Assembly: GCA_013398955.1 (NCBI GenBank)
Contig: VWPU01013461.1
Location: forward strand, 56,392-120,391
DNA: 64,000 nucleotides
Source: Callaeas wilsoni
Taxonomy: Eukaryota; Chordata; Aves; Passeriformes; Callaeidae
Reading direction: 5' to 3'
Numbering within the stretch: the first letter of the stretch is position 1; each line of letters begins with the position of its first letter. Below are positions 36,390-48,883 of the stretch, piece by piece. Under the pieces are notes generated by a model. It did not search any database. It was not told where the DNA came from and was given only the letters and a program-made list of their open reading frames with translations. The position numbers were made by a program, and so were the translations under genes.

Positions 36390-39019
36390 TGGAACTCTGT
36401 AAGATTAATGGATTCAGGTTTGCAGCATTTAACCCAAAACTAAGCAGGTGGATTCCACTGCTTGCTAAATTTTGATGCTTCTATCATAAAGACTGTCAAC
36501 CACCTTACTTTAGAGAGCTGTTTAAATAACTTTTTCATGTATGTTGTTTAGAAGTGGGAAATAATACTTCGTGTGGCAATATCTTTATTTACCTTTTACT
36601 CTGAAGAGGCACATGGACAACACCATTTTAAATTTTGTGTGCTGGTGGAAATGAGCAGCTAGGCAGCATGGCATGCAGATTACTTCCGCCACTGCAAATG
36701 CAGGAACGTAATTTTATATATTATAAATACATGTATAAATATATGTCATTATGAAACAATACCGCCTTTATGTTGCTGAAGGTCAGCAACATTTGCAAGC
36801 AGAGAGGTGCTTGAGAGGTTGGTGTTCATCATGAAGGTTGCTCACACCTGAACTAAAGAGGTAATAGGACCTCTTAGTACTTGTGGGCGTACAGACAGGT
36901 TGGGTACTGAAAATTAGAATAAACATAGCAGGAGTCCTGTCTGCATAGTGAGTAGGTGTCACTGTAGTATAAATAGTTTCTTCAGTGGACACTTTAACAG
37001 CGTAATTTCTGTTCTTTTATAGTGTAAATTGGTTAAATACATAGTCTGCCCATTCTGCCTAAAAATTGATAATTTACTTTTTCTGATGGTTTTTATGTTT
37101 TAGTTACATTTAAACAAAAATTCTAAATTCTAAATGAGCTGTTCAAGTTACTGGCAGTTTTTAGAACTTCACAAGTCTTCCCTTGTTCCCTATTTCATTG
37201 GGGACACTGTAGTGTGATGAGTGAATAGTATGCTTGGTTTAATTTAAATGAACTTAGTGCAAACACTACACTGGAGGCATTCTTTGTGTTTGGCAGTGAA
37301 AATCAGTTGGTTTTAATTCTCTTAGCTGGGAGATAATGAAGATAATCGGTTTTAATAGCCAGGGGCAACATTTTGTCCAATTTATCACCATTCTGTCATT
37401 TCATATCTCACTTTCATCAATCTAAGTCTTGGTTGGCTAGGTAAACTTTTATTTGAGGTACCATTCATATTTTAATTCAGTCTCAGCTATTACTTTTTGA
37501 TTTTTAACTTGCTTTTTGACTTGTACCATTCCGTGACCTTGGACTTTCAGATGTTCTAGAAATGTTCTAAGATGTTCTACTTAGGTAATATATCTGCACG
37601 GAATATACAAGTGACAAATAGATTCCTCTGTGTTTGCACTGACTTCTGTTCGCCTTTCAGTGGAGGGGAAGATTAGCTGTGCTTAGTAATGCTCTTGATG
37701 AAATGATGTGTAATAATGTACAATATCCTGTGAATGGCAACAGAGAAAAATATCCAAAGACCTTAGTTTGAAATTTTCAGTTGATTGCTTCCTTAATACC
37801 TTTAATACTCCTCTATTGCTCTAATGCACCATATTACATTACATGGTGCTTCTCAGCACTTCAGTCAATTGCAAAGCTGAAGGAGGCAAGGGGAAAAAAA
37901 GCTGCCAAAACCTCCCTGAGGATCTACTAACATGACAACTGCATAGAAGTGTATACCAACGTCATGTGGTATTTAAAAAGCAGCTTCTAATAAGATATCT
38001 CACAGCCATTCATTCTTATATGTGAAGAGTGCAAATTCTATCCAAGCTTTTAAAATAACTTTTAAGTTTTGCTTGTGCTGAGGACTTAGTTGAACATGAG
38101 TTCTGCTGCAAACTTGCATTCCTGATGCTCCTCCATTTGAAGCCAGCCCACAGTGCAGAACAGTATTTAGGACATACTCATTCGGATAGCAGAGAACAAC
38201 AGGTCTTCCCATTCCCATTTGGAATCCGCTGCTTTGGAATATTTGTGTTTGGCTAAAGATGTCTTTCATATTTGCCCTAATTCCATGTCTAACTTTGTGC
38301 TTCTGTAGGCTTAATGGTTGGAAGAAAATCTAAAGGAATTTTTCATTTATCTGGAAACTTCATTTGGTTCTAGTGTCAGCTTAAGGATGCTGTGGAAGCC
38401 CAAGGGATTGGTTTACAACATTCCTGTTTGGTCTGCATTAGACTACTGCTATTTGCACTTTTAGTTTAGGTGTTAAAAGCTTCTACTACATAAAGTGACT
38501 GTACTCATCTCAGTTGATCATTACCTAGCACTAGTATCCATCTGCTTCCACAGCTGCTGTAGAGTTCGGACTTTTGTCTCTGTACCGAAGTTTTGATTGT
38601 TTGAAACAATCCATGTTAGGTAGTAAAGGGAGCATAGCATGTACAGTGTTTGTAACTCTTCTGTTTAATTTTTGAGGAAAGCGAAAGTCATTCCCAAATC
38701 TCAGGACTATAGACTATATGCCTATACCTTTTTGTGTACTGTGTATTCGTAGCTAATGTGTCTTTTTGAGAAATAATGTGGAGTCCAAACAGTCAACTCG
38801 TAAACATTTTATGTCCTCTATGATTTTCTTTTTAAACTTCAATCTAGCTTTTGGCTGAAACATCATATAAAAGCTGCAGTACATCTTATCTAAAGATGAT
38901 CTTAAATGAGTAAAAAAGAGCTAGAATTACCTGCTTTTGATAGTGTTATTTATGCAGGTAAACTTACTCTGCTTTTTTTCAATTCAAGAGTCTTGTACAA
39001 ATTTTTCCGTAAGCGATGG

Positions 39020-39057
39020 CAGAGCTATTATATATAAGCAGAGCTATTATATATAAG
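39020..39057. repeat. Perfect 19-bp tandem duplication
   Basis: The unit CAGAGCTATTATATATAAG occurs twice back to back without mismatch, so it is recent. Each copy contains a TATATAA box-like sequence. Confidence 0.95.
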
Positions 39058-39666
39058 CTGCCAGTGAATTGGCAGTACACTAGTACATTGTTTCCTTGCA
39101 ATTGTGCTACAAAAGAGTTGTATTGCTGTCTTTCATTCTCTCATTGACACTTGCATCACCATGGTTGAACCATTAACCATAGCTGATCGGATTCTCTTCA
39201 TAGTGCAAAGCAGTGGTCTCGTGTAAATGGGTATGCTGAGAAGATAACGTGCTGCGTATTAAATTAAACTAGAAACATAGTGCATGTATGTAGAGTTATA
39301 ATTCTGATCCTTTTTGCTATCAGATTCTATGGAAGTGCTTCTGGGGATGTTTTGTGCAGGGGATGTATGTGTCCTGAGTGTGAGAGAGGACACGGTACCC
39401 TCGGAGCGATGCGTGGAGGGAATAGATGAAAAGATTTCATGTGTTGCAGGCGAGAGCAGAAACACACAGAGTGGTCCACAGCAGACCTGCATTGTGAGAC
39501 ACCAGGAAATGATTCCTTTTGTCTTAGTTTCCTTCATGGTCACCAAGATCTGACTGGTACTCTTCATAAAGTATGTACCAAGGGGAATGTGTTGGGTGAC
39601 TGAAAAGAAAGTTGGATTCCTTGGTTTATCCAAGTTTGGATTGGTAGGATTTCAAGCAATAAGCAA

Positions 39667-39687
39667 GGGGGGAGGGAGGGTTGGGGG
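39667..39687 (+). other. Canonical G-quadruplex motif
   Basis: G6-A-G3-A-G3-TT-G5: four G-runs with loops of 1, 1 and 2 nt on the plus strand, in an otherwise AT-rich region. Short loops predict a stable parallel quadruplex. Confidence 0.85.
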
Positions 39688-41384
39688 TGATACTTCTCTT
39701 TTCTGTAGTTACTTGCTTCAAGAACTGTGAATTATATTAATGTAAATCAATTACTAATGCATACTCGTCACAGAGCTCTATTCCCTGCCAATGTCGTTTT
39801 CGCCTGCTCCAGGTGACCAGTTCTCTTTTGTTATTGTTATCCTCCCGAGACTGAAACCCTATCATGCTGCTGTGCACAGCAGCTTCATACTTCACTGAGC
39901 AGCTGTCACACTGTCCTTCAGGTGAGGCATGGCTCTGAAATGACGACGCTTTGGGTGGTACGTTTGCCAAAATTAGCGTTCTTTAAATAGACCATCACAG
40001 CCTGTTCACCACGGAGGATGAATGGAAGTAGATACATTTTCTAACAAGGAGGGTTGTGTGTGTATATATAAAATCACTTTGTTTACAACTTTGGGACTCT
40101 GGGAGATAAAAATACATTGTCAATTGAGATGGGTAATTTTGTTGTTTCTTTAAGATGTGCTCTGCTGTTCTGAGATCGTAGGTGTACTAACACCTATGCG
40201 AAAGTTTTACGTTTTATAATTCTGTCATCATAAACTTGAAAAAGCCAAGATGGAAAACTAAACTTAAGTTACTGAGAAATTATTCCAACCACACCTCTGC
40301 CACTGACTTTTAGAGTGCGCATCTGAACATGTCCTGTATTTTCCAGCAGCTTCCTTACCATGGAGCCGTGGTGATCTCTTATATTTCTAGGTATAGCAGC
40401 ATGAGGCTTGATTGTTTTGCCACTTGTTTTAGCACTTAGGCTGAGAAGAGCCATGTTCAGCATATGTACAGGGAAGGCAATTGCACATTGGTTTGAAGTC
40501 TCCACATGGTGAAGAAATGTAATTAGTGAAATAGTTAAGCAGAATGCAAGCATGGACCTACCTATTGTTAAAATATAGCCCTTGTTAGGAACTAGGGCTT
40601 TTTGTTAGACACATATTAATGTTATAGGTTCACTGTGGGGGAAAAAACGAGCCACGCATCATTTTAAAAAGAACGAAGCACATCACACCCTGTAAAGTCT
40701 TTATTCTAGCTAAAACAGACATAGATGGGATTAAAGAGATTACTGGTTAACCCAGAAATCTCTGACTTAAATCTCAAGTTCATATGATTTCAAATGCAGA
40801 ATTATTGGCACAGTATCAAAAGGCGGGTTGACTTTTTTAAGCTTAACTAGACATGAAAGCACATTTACAGGAAGGTTCCATTTTAATACCACAAACCCTC
40901 TACTTTTCTTTCAGTATTTTTATCAAAGAGGTAAGTGATTATCATGACAAAGCAGAGTCAGGTTTAGGAATTCTTAATCTGGTTGTGCCTCAGAGGAGGG
41001 AAAAGAATTTTTCTGTAGCTTTAAAACTTCCTATTAAACTGAAAAGGAATTTCCTTTGCATTATAGTCAAGTTTAAGATTAACAGTTAAACTTTACCAGC
41101 CTGGTATATGACATTTCTTGTCTTTGAATACTTCTGGAATAAATTTTTGATTTACCACTGTCTTGGTAGAGCTGGAGCTTGTCTTTTTTTCTTTATTTAT
41201 ATCCAAAATTCAGGAAAATCTCCCTGTGTACACTGGAAGTTATTTAAACTTACATTCAAACTAATTTTGGAATATTGGAAATTAAAAATGGAATCAGCTT
41301 GTAAAATACAACTAAAAATGTGTAAAATTAACTGTGTGAGTGGCAATAGAGTTAATGTTATTCTTTGTAAATCTATTCCATGAG

Positions 41385-41448
41385 TATGTATATATAGAAT
41401 ATATATGTTATAAATATATAAATATAAAAATGTGCACATATACACGTG
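41385..41448. repeat. AT-rich tract (TATA/AAATATA units)
   Basis: Irregular TA and ATAA repeats about 650 bp before the CpG island. Self-complementary, otherwise featureless. Confidence 0.85.
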
Positions 41449-42094
41449 TCTTTTGGCATCTCTAAACTCCTAGCGCAGATTATGTTTCTTTGTTAATGCA
41501 TTTATAGACTCTGCTATTACAGCCTGTCAATATACTTTAGTTTAAATCAGTGATGTAAAACCAGGATGGCAACCTGAACCAGATCTCAATTTATCTCAGG
41601 CTAGTCCCTTGTAAGCTCTATTAACTCAGACTGAGAAATAGTAACTAAAGTAGTGGAGTAGTGAATCAACAGTATTTTAAATCCTCCCCACTGGCTCTGT
41701 AAGAGAGTCCAGGCTGTTTATAATGCTGATATTTCTTGTCAGGATTCTAAGTGCCACTCTGTACAGCTGGCAATAAAGATGATGTATTTCAGGGCTTGGG
41801 TAATATTTTTTTTCTTCAATTGACAACATATTAAAACATTGTTGGTGCTTGTGTGGGATTTTTGTTTTTCTTTCATTCCTGTATTATTTATACAGTGCTA
41901 AGAATTTGAGTTCTGATCTAATAATTTCTTTACAGTTTTTAATCAAAATCAGTTTTGCTGGCATTCCTAATATTTATCAAGAATAATAAATTTTTTTAAA
42001 GGAGTATAAATGATAGGACTTTCCTTTCTTCATATCCATTTTTGTAATACTACACCTGGGACTTTCTTTTATTATTTTGCATTTTAAAGGGAGG

Positions 42095-42670
42095 GGAAAT
42101 GCTGGAACAGTTTTCCTGTGCGTTTTGCTTCACGTTAAGCGGGAGCTGTTGGGAGGGAGAAGCTCCCGTGAGTGACACGCTCAGAGCGTGTGTGACTGCT
42201 GTACAGGCACGCGTGTGTCTGCCTCTGGCTCGTCCTGCTCAGCTGGCTTCTGGGGGAGTCTCGGGAAAACACGAGCGCAGCAAAGGGTTAACGTTTTACT
42301 ATCGACCTCTGAAAGGCACATTGGCAATCCCTCCCGGTCTTGTCTTCCTTTTTACACCTCATTTGCTCACCGCTACTCCTCACTTCGAGGCAGATCCTTT
42401 GACCTAAGCAGATTATTGTAGACGCACGAAGGACACAGCAAGCTATCCTGTGCTTTTAAAGGAGGAGATTTTGGCTCCGAAATAGGACGCTAAGCTTTTC
42501 AGCCTTCTGCTGCTGTACCTAGCGAGCACGAGGCAGTGTCTGGGGGTGCTCGGTGGACTCCCGTGCAATCGGATGGGAAACAAAAGCAGAAGTGGCAGCT
42601 GCTGCAAATGTGGGAGCCTGTGCCGTTAGCGGGAAGCGATTGCTAATAAGGGCCTGTGAGACCTGGGTTT
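42095..42670 (+). promoter_or_regulatory. CpG-island promoter of a plus-strand gene
   Basis: I count about 29 CpGs in roughly 570 bp, while neighbouring sequence has about one in 150-200 bp. This is the strongest compositional anomaly in the window. Possible donors for a non-coding first exon are CTCCC/GTGAGT at 42168 and GGCCT/GTGAGA near 42655. A TTTTAAAGG sequence near 42453 could act as a weak TATA element, but CpG-island promoters often lack one. Other visible elements are GGGTTAAC near 42285 and the E-box-like CAGCTG near 42598. The orientation is inferred from the coding exon just downstream. Confidence 0.7.
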
Positions 42671-42954
42671 CCTTGGTTTCCATGACACTTATTAGGTAAC
42701 ACAGAAATTGAATTGTCTCCCACAGTGCTCTTGGGGGATAGTGGTATGACGGGGTGCTCCAGGGACACAGACTTGCAGCAACTCATCACTCTAAGCATGT
42801 GAAACTCCCTGGATTGTTGTGCCTTACTTCTTTGTTTGCTGTGTCTGGCTTGTGTTTGCAATTTTCTCTGCTTTTTTTTTTTTTTAAATTTTTCTTTTGG
42901 TGGAAGACCCTGGCTACACCATTTCTCAAATAATATTTTCCCCTCTTTATTTAG
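42671..42954 (+). other. Probable first intron or 5' UTR between CpG island and coding exon
   Basis: It ends with a pyrimidine-rich acceptor (ATTTTCCCCTCTTTATTTAG, AG at 42953-42954) and contains T-runs at about 42871-42885. If a first non-coding exon lies in the CpG island, this is a very short intron or the tail of one. If not, it is 5' UTR. Confidence 0.4.
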
Positions 42955-42978
42955 AGCTGAGCTTGGCAAAGAGAGGAT

Positions 42979-43062
42979 ATGAACAATTATACAGGTGGGC
43001 TACTCGGGGGGAGTGAAGATATAAGGCATCCAAACAGGTACTGGCAACCTGCAGCTCTGTAA
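42979..43062 (+). CDS. Upstream ORF, 27 codons, ending 2 nt before the main start
   Basis: ATG at 42979 (G at -3, A at +4, moderate context) opens a frame of 27 codons beginning MNNYTGGLLGG and ending WQPAAL, with TAA at 43060-43062. The main ATG starts at 43065, so stop and start are separated by AA only. The uORF lies wholly inside the predicted exon (42955 onward), in a different frame from the main ORF. Such an arrangement usually lowers main-ORF translation or makes it depend on reinitiation or leaky scanning. Whether the peptide matters is unknown. If transcription starts downstream of 42979 the uORF is absent. Confidence 0.5.
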   Translation: MNNYTGGLLGGSEDIRHPNRYWQPAAL

Positions 43063-43064
43063 AA

Positions 43065-43163
43065 ATGCCACTCCAGCAGATTTCTGTAGTTCCAGCGCGG
43101 GAGACTGCCAGCAATGGGAGAAGTTCAATGGGCACAAACAAAGAGAAGAGCAAGGAAGTCGAG
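43065..43163 (+). CDS. First coding exon of an unidentified plus-strand protein-coding gene (partial)
   Basis: ATG at 43065 has A at -3, and an in-frame TGA at 43014-43016 upstream makes it the first possible start in this frame. The frame encodes 33 residues, MPLQQISVVPARETASN then GRSSMGTNKEKSKEVE, and runs without a stop into a consensus donor GAG/GTAAGAG. The exon therefore ends on a complete codon (phase 0). The peptide is polar and charged, Ser/Lys/Glu-rich and without signal peptide or membrane segment, as expected for the N-terminus of a cytosolic or nuclear protein or an isoform-specific first exon. It follows a CpG island and a strong acceptor at 42954. I could not name the gene. 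No continuation exon was found with confidence in the remaining 21 kb, implying a long first intron. Confidence 0.6.
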
Positions 43164-46100
43164 GTAAGAGGAAGGTTTCAATTTGCTACGACAGGGTGAG
43201 TGTGCCTTTGGTAGGCAGTGGGTTTGGCTGCGGAGCAGGATGCGGCGTTGCTGGAGCTTGCACAGTGCTCAGGGGTGCAGCTGTAGCACACTGCAGGGGA
43301 TGCTGTGATAGCAGCACCTCAGCCTCACAGAGACCAGGAGCCTGTTTCAAAAGTAAAATAAATAACTGAAGGAAGTTACAAATTGCGTCGGGGAGGTTTT
43401 AACATTTTCATTTAAATGAGTGCAGCCTGCTAGTATTGGCAGTCATTGTTCCTTAGAAGCTGTCAAGTAGCAGTTTCTTTATAATAGGTTGGATGAAAAA
43501 GTAGTTTTAGTCAAATTCCTGTCTTTGTTTAAAAGTAACAAAAATACTGTACTAAAGCCTGTCTTTCTAATGTGCGTGTGCTATAGGCAGACGCTCTATA
43601 ACTTAGTCTTTCTACCATTTAAAAGGCTTCAGTGTTTTGTTTTTTATCTCGACTGACTTTCTTTGATTCATAAACATACAAAAGTGTTGTTTCATCAGTA
43701 AATACTATATCCTGTTGGCTCCCAGTTAAGAAGAAACTGTTGGTGCATATTACATTAATGGTTAGTACAAAAAAATACAGAAAATTGGTGCAATTTTAAT
43801 GGTATTTTTACCTCTAGGAATCTCTTTTGCTGTGTATAGATTAAACATGTATTGTGCAAGACAAAAAAAAAAAAAAAAGAGGCATCCCTTCCAAACCCAA
43901 AACATAAGTAGTCTGTTGATAGATATAGCAGTAAATATATGTAACATAGACATCTGCTTTTTACAGACATGTTTCTTGTTTCTTTCCGTGCTTTTCTTTT
44001 CCTCTTGCTGTGTGGAAACCAAGGAACTATTGGGAAAACAAACATGATGTCTTTTAAGTATTGTCTGAGAGACTGTGACAGAGTGTATCCCTGAAAGAAG
44101 TCTTTCTTCTTGTGGATTGTGTGACATAGTTTTCAGGAAATTGTTATGTTCAACAGATGGTTGATACTTGTAACAGATCTGTGTGACTGTGGAAAAGTAT
44201 TGTTTGGGGTTTTTTTTTAATTTTTAAATTTTAGATAATATTTTTCCTCAGTATTTGGCTATGACAAGTTCACTCAATATGATTATTTTGTTTTTCGTTT
44301 GAGCGCTTTGATATAAGTAGCATCCTTCTCTGGGAGTAGTCTCCAATTGTTAACTAGTAGCACAGTTATCAGAGTTCCTAATATTTTGGAATTTGTGTCC
44401 TGAAATGGAAAATTTTGGTTTGGTTTTATTCTCTCGTTAATTGGTTGAAGATGAAGGTTCAGGTGAAAACTGTTCTTTGTATTAAGGCTCAGGGTGTGAA
44501 AAGCAGAAGTGTATCGTGTTACCTGGCTTAAATTGTTCTCTGGCGTTCTTGTTTTAATTTGATCATTAGAGTTAACTGAAGAATACGTGCAATATTCACA
44601 CAGGAGTCAGATAATTCTGAGACTTAATTTAGAGGGGTGGGGGAAGTGTGGAGATTCTGAGTTGTGAGAATCATCTCATGCACTTTTCTCTTTTTTTTTC
44701 CCTATGAGGACTGGGTTGCATCATTTCAGTAAGACTCCAGTGTCTCAGAAAACAGTTTCTTCTTGAATGTTGTGCAAATCATATATCAAAAAGGAGCAAA
44801 ATGACATGGATAACTAAGTTAATTAAAGTTCTCTTCTAAAATTAATGTAAAAAGTACCAAACACCAACCCTTCAAAACCGAACTTAAAGTACGTGGTGCT
44901 CATTGATAGGTATTTGCCAAACTGCTCTCTATTGGTCAGAGCCTAATCATTCTCATCCTATAAGGCTTATGGCTGGAATTTATACAGTGTAAAAACTCCC
45001 CATAGCTGTTGATGGAGATAGTAGCCCAAGCAGTAAAGACTCTTTTTTCCCATAATACTTACTTACATAAGTGATGATGATATTCAGTTTTGTTTAGTGA
45101 ATGTAATTTGGGAGTAGTGAACCAGCCTTTTCATTGTCTAGACAGAGATTGCTCAGGCTTATGTAGATGGTGGTCTACCCCTCCAAATCCTGCACAGTAT
45201 GGTTCTTACAAAGGAAAACTTCCTAGCTGGTGCTCAGTGTTTCTGTCTGTGTTGGTGAGGGTCTTCTGGATTCATGGTGGTCTGATATTATTTCTGCAAG
45301 TATCTGCTTCCTCTGCCTTTCCATTAGCAGGGTTTTTGAGGTGAAAGCTAAATAAAGTAGTTAAATGGGCTTCTAGCTGAGAGCATCAAGCTGGTTCATG
45401 TTCAGGAAGATGTGAAAAAAGGAAATGTCTGAAAGGTCTTCCAGTTGCTAGGGATAATAATTATTAGGATTGTATGCCAAATCCTGCTATTGCTAAAGAA
45501 TTTTGTGTTATGTACATACAACAGCATTAAAATTTATGAAGAAGAGTTCATCTTCGGTCTAATTGCAGAGCTGGATGCACTGAACTGTTTTCAAGTTCAT
45601 GGTGAATTCATAAATCTCCCTGCCTTAGTCATACATAACTAAGGTTCTTAATGATGCAACTCATTCTGTAATTCTTTTCCGTGATTTTTAGATGCTCGTA
45701 CACATTCTTTACCTGAAGGTTTTAATAAGTGTCTGTGCACACTTATAGATGATTGCCAAACACTCATCTATCATTAAGAGTATTGAGTGTAGTATCACCT
45801 CAGAGCCACAGGTGCCCATAGTGGACATCTGGCCAATATTAGGAGTAGAGGTGTGATAACAATGGCTACAGGGAGTGTTAACAGGCAATCTTTCTATGCA
45901 GTATCCTTTGTGGGAGTAAAAACTTCAGTGCAGTCTGTTCCTGCAATTTTTCAATGATTTGCCTCAATAATTAGCAGAAGTTGTAGCTAACAATGGAATG
46001 TACATAAAATTTGAATATAGCCTAAAGATGAGGTAGGTTTTTTTCATAATGAAGCAATGAAGATGCTTAGGTGTTGAATAACCTGTTGCGGGAGCTGTAC

Positions 46101-48420
46101 ACTACATTTCAATACACAGGTATAATCTTATGCTAGTTTGTTTCACTGATTTTAGGAAAGCTTAACAGTCATTAATGCTACTAATTTTGCCCCAGACATT
46201 TAAGTGTACAAGCTGTCTTTCTTACTCTTTTAGTAATACAGTTGGAAAAGTTTGTTGCAGAAATGAAGATCAAAGTATAAAGTGCATTCACAACGTGATG
46301 TGGGCTTTTTTTTTTGTTTTTTTTTTGTTTTTTTTTAAATTAAGTAGTTAATTCAACTTTCTTCAGTATTTGAGAAATATCATAAGTTTATAGTGAACTA
46401 TGGAATTGGGTTTCTGTGACAGAGAAGAACCCTTGGGTGTCTGTTTTCAGAAGAGTTTACTAAGAGAATTGTTGTTCAAAGTGAATTAAGTCGGTAACCT
46501 AAAGATCAAATTATGTCATCAGGACTTCAAATTTAGCAAGCTTTTTGAATACGTAGACTTCAGTGCCTTGAGACCAGTGTCGTGTTTATATATGACCCCA
46601 ATTTTATATGGATATAGTATTTCAATAGTTACCTTGAATTTCTGGTTGGTTTTCTCTACTGTAATAAAAAAGGTGAAAGAAATGTATGTGACTCCTGAAG
46701 AACATGGTTGATGAAATGCCTGCTCTGACTCATAATTTTATTATTTAGATGTGAACATACACTCTGAAGTTTATAAAGTAGCCTCAGTTTACACTGGCTT
46801 GTGTATGGGCATGAATTATTATTCTAAAGAGAGTTAAGTACAGAAAGAAAATTTCATACAGTGAGAAAATTGGGCAGGGCAAGTGCGTGAAGGTCAGCAA
46901 AAACACTAACAGTAACCAAGAGTTCGCAAGGGTCATTGAATAAATGGCCATGACTACTGTGGAAAGCCAAACTTGAATGTTGTACACTTTGAGTGGTAGG
47001 AGCAAGTTTGTAAAAGCCAAAAATTGTCATGATATGGTAGAGAAGATACTCCTTGATGCCAAACTATGTAGATACTACACCTTTTCAGCTTAACCAGTTT
47101 TCAATATATAATACTGGAACATTTACATGTTATCTGAGTAAAAATATCAGAGTAGAAGACACCTTAATAAAGAAAGCAGATATCAGTCAATCTTGGTTGG
47201 AAGATTTTCATCTAAGGAATAAACCCAAACGAAATAGCTTTTGTAATAGGGCTGTTGGACACATTCCTAGGCTAGTATAACTTGCTTGTTATAATAATGA
47301 GTCTTACTCTGTTGCCCCACCCAAAACCAAACCCAGTGTCCTAAAGATGTTACAAAATTTGGTATTTTGTAGTCAACAAGTAACAAATTAGCCATGTTAT
47401 TGTTGCTTTTTTAATAGTTTTGATTCTTTGCTCATAACTGGTAAATGGTTTTCTTCTTACGCTTCTGTGTTTCTCTGGTCTTAATATATTTTATTGTGCT
47501 GGCAGAGGTGTGTAGATGATGACTCTTGGTTTCCTTCACAGAACTTCACAGAATGTAGTAAGATGCAAGGAGGAATCCTCACTTCACTGTGTATTTTACT
47601 TTGGCATGAAATTTAGTTCTGCACCCTGCACAGTTCTGTGCTGTGAAGAAAACTTTGGACCTCTCTGTTCTTCAGCAGTGTTTTCATGTTCTGCCTTCTC
47701 AAAAGCAGTAAGACAGAATGAGACCTGTAACTTCGGAGGCTTTAAATGTTACCTGGGAAATACTTGGCATTTAAGAAGGAGTATAGTAAATTGGATTTGA
47801 ACTTGATGTTTTTTCTGTACAGTTTGTACCCTAAAGAAGAAAAAAAGTGTTGCTCGAAATTATGTATGCTCATTTATTGTGTAGAGCATGCATTTTTTTT
47901 TTTGTAAGGAGATCTTCAAGTAAGAATTGAGACTGAAACGTAAGGGGTCTTGTGAATGCCACTTTTGAGTAGCTGCTAATGTTTATTTTAAGCACCAGAC
48001 TAGAGTAACTGTTAATGTTTACCTTAAAGCTTGTAAGTAGTTTAGGAGGTATTGACATGTGTCTTAAAGGAGGTAGCAGTAGCTAAATGTTATTGATGAG
48101 AATTAATTGCTTTACATTTATCTATGTTCTCTCACCTGTTACCTGCTTAATTTTAAATAGATGTAATGGTAGATGAAATATTTTTAAAGGCTTAGACTTC
48201 CTTACATGCTACAAAGAAAATGCTTATACATTTCTATTAGATGATTTTCATGGCAGTTGTGAAGTACATACAGAGATACTTGATACCTGAAACATGTCTG
48301 TAATTAAGTAAAAAAGTAAAGGCTTTACATGTTGATGTTGTTTTATTGCCTTACAACCTTAAGTCAAGTAATGTATTGGGTTTTGTTGTGAGGTTTTTTG
48401 TCTGTTTTGTTTTTGGAGTT

Positions 48421-48438
48421 GTGTGTGTGTGTGTGTGT
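48421..48438. repeat. (GT)9 microsatellite
   Basis: Uninterrupted GT dinucleotides inside a G/T-rich stretch of about 100 bp. Confidence 0.95.
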
Positions 48439-48883
48439 TTTGTTTGTGTTTGGTCTGGTTTTTGCTTTTACATAGGGAAGCATAATATGTAGTGTAGTTA
48501 AACTTGTTAGTGGCTTTGATCACTTTATCAGAGGTTGAAAATAGTGTAACTCCTAATATATGACAATTTCACTTATACCAGTGGTAATAAAATGGCTTAA
48601 GGCATGTAATGCAAGGAATAAAGGTCTTAGAAATGCAGGATATTGATGAAATAATTCATAAGCCAGGTAGATGGTTTTGGTTTCATGGCTGATTATCTCA
48701 CATTCTAAAAATTTCTCATGTATAACAACAGATAAATAGATATGGTCATTTGTTACCTAAAATACACTGAGATTTTTTTCTACAGGAGGGGTAAGGATGT
48801 TTATTTTCAATGACAGCTGCCTGAAAAGAGTCATGTAATTACAGTCTTTTTAGGAGGTATGATTTTTATTCAGCAAGAGTTGT

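Larger units (their letters stand above)
36390..42094. other. Unique sequence upstream of the CpG island, no gene seen
   Basis: It contains a 19-bp tandem duplication (39020), a G-quadruplex motif (39667), an AT tract (41385) and three ATGTTCTA octamers (37551-37579). Minus-strand frames of 124 codons (39259-39633) and 78 codons (39737-39970) lie close together, the second with about six CpGs. They resemble no family I know and have no splice context. Confidence 0.45.

Noticed and set aside
38000..38269. Minus-strand frame of 89 codons with ordinary-looking composition
   Set aside because: No motif, no splice pair and no repeat match; kept only as a note.
39259..39633. Minus-strand open frame of 124 codons, near another of 78 codons
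   Set aside because: No family resemblance, no splice sites, and of the length expected by chance for six frames over 64 kb.
43755..44127. Overlapping minus-strand frames of 96 and 121 codons
   Set aside because: They run through an A16/T16 homopolymer and have no similarity or splice support.
47506..47557. Possible second coding exon in phase 0 after 43163
   Set aside because: The phase fits, but the exon is only 52 nt, the acceptor is modest and an alternative acceptor lies inside it; too weak to call.
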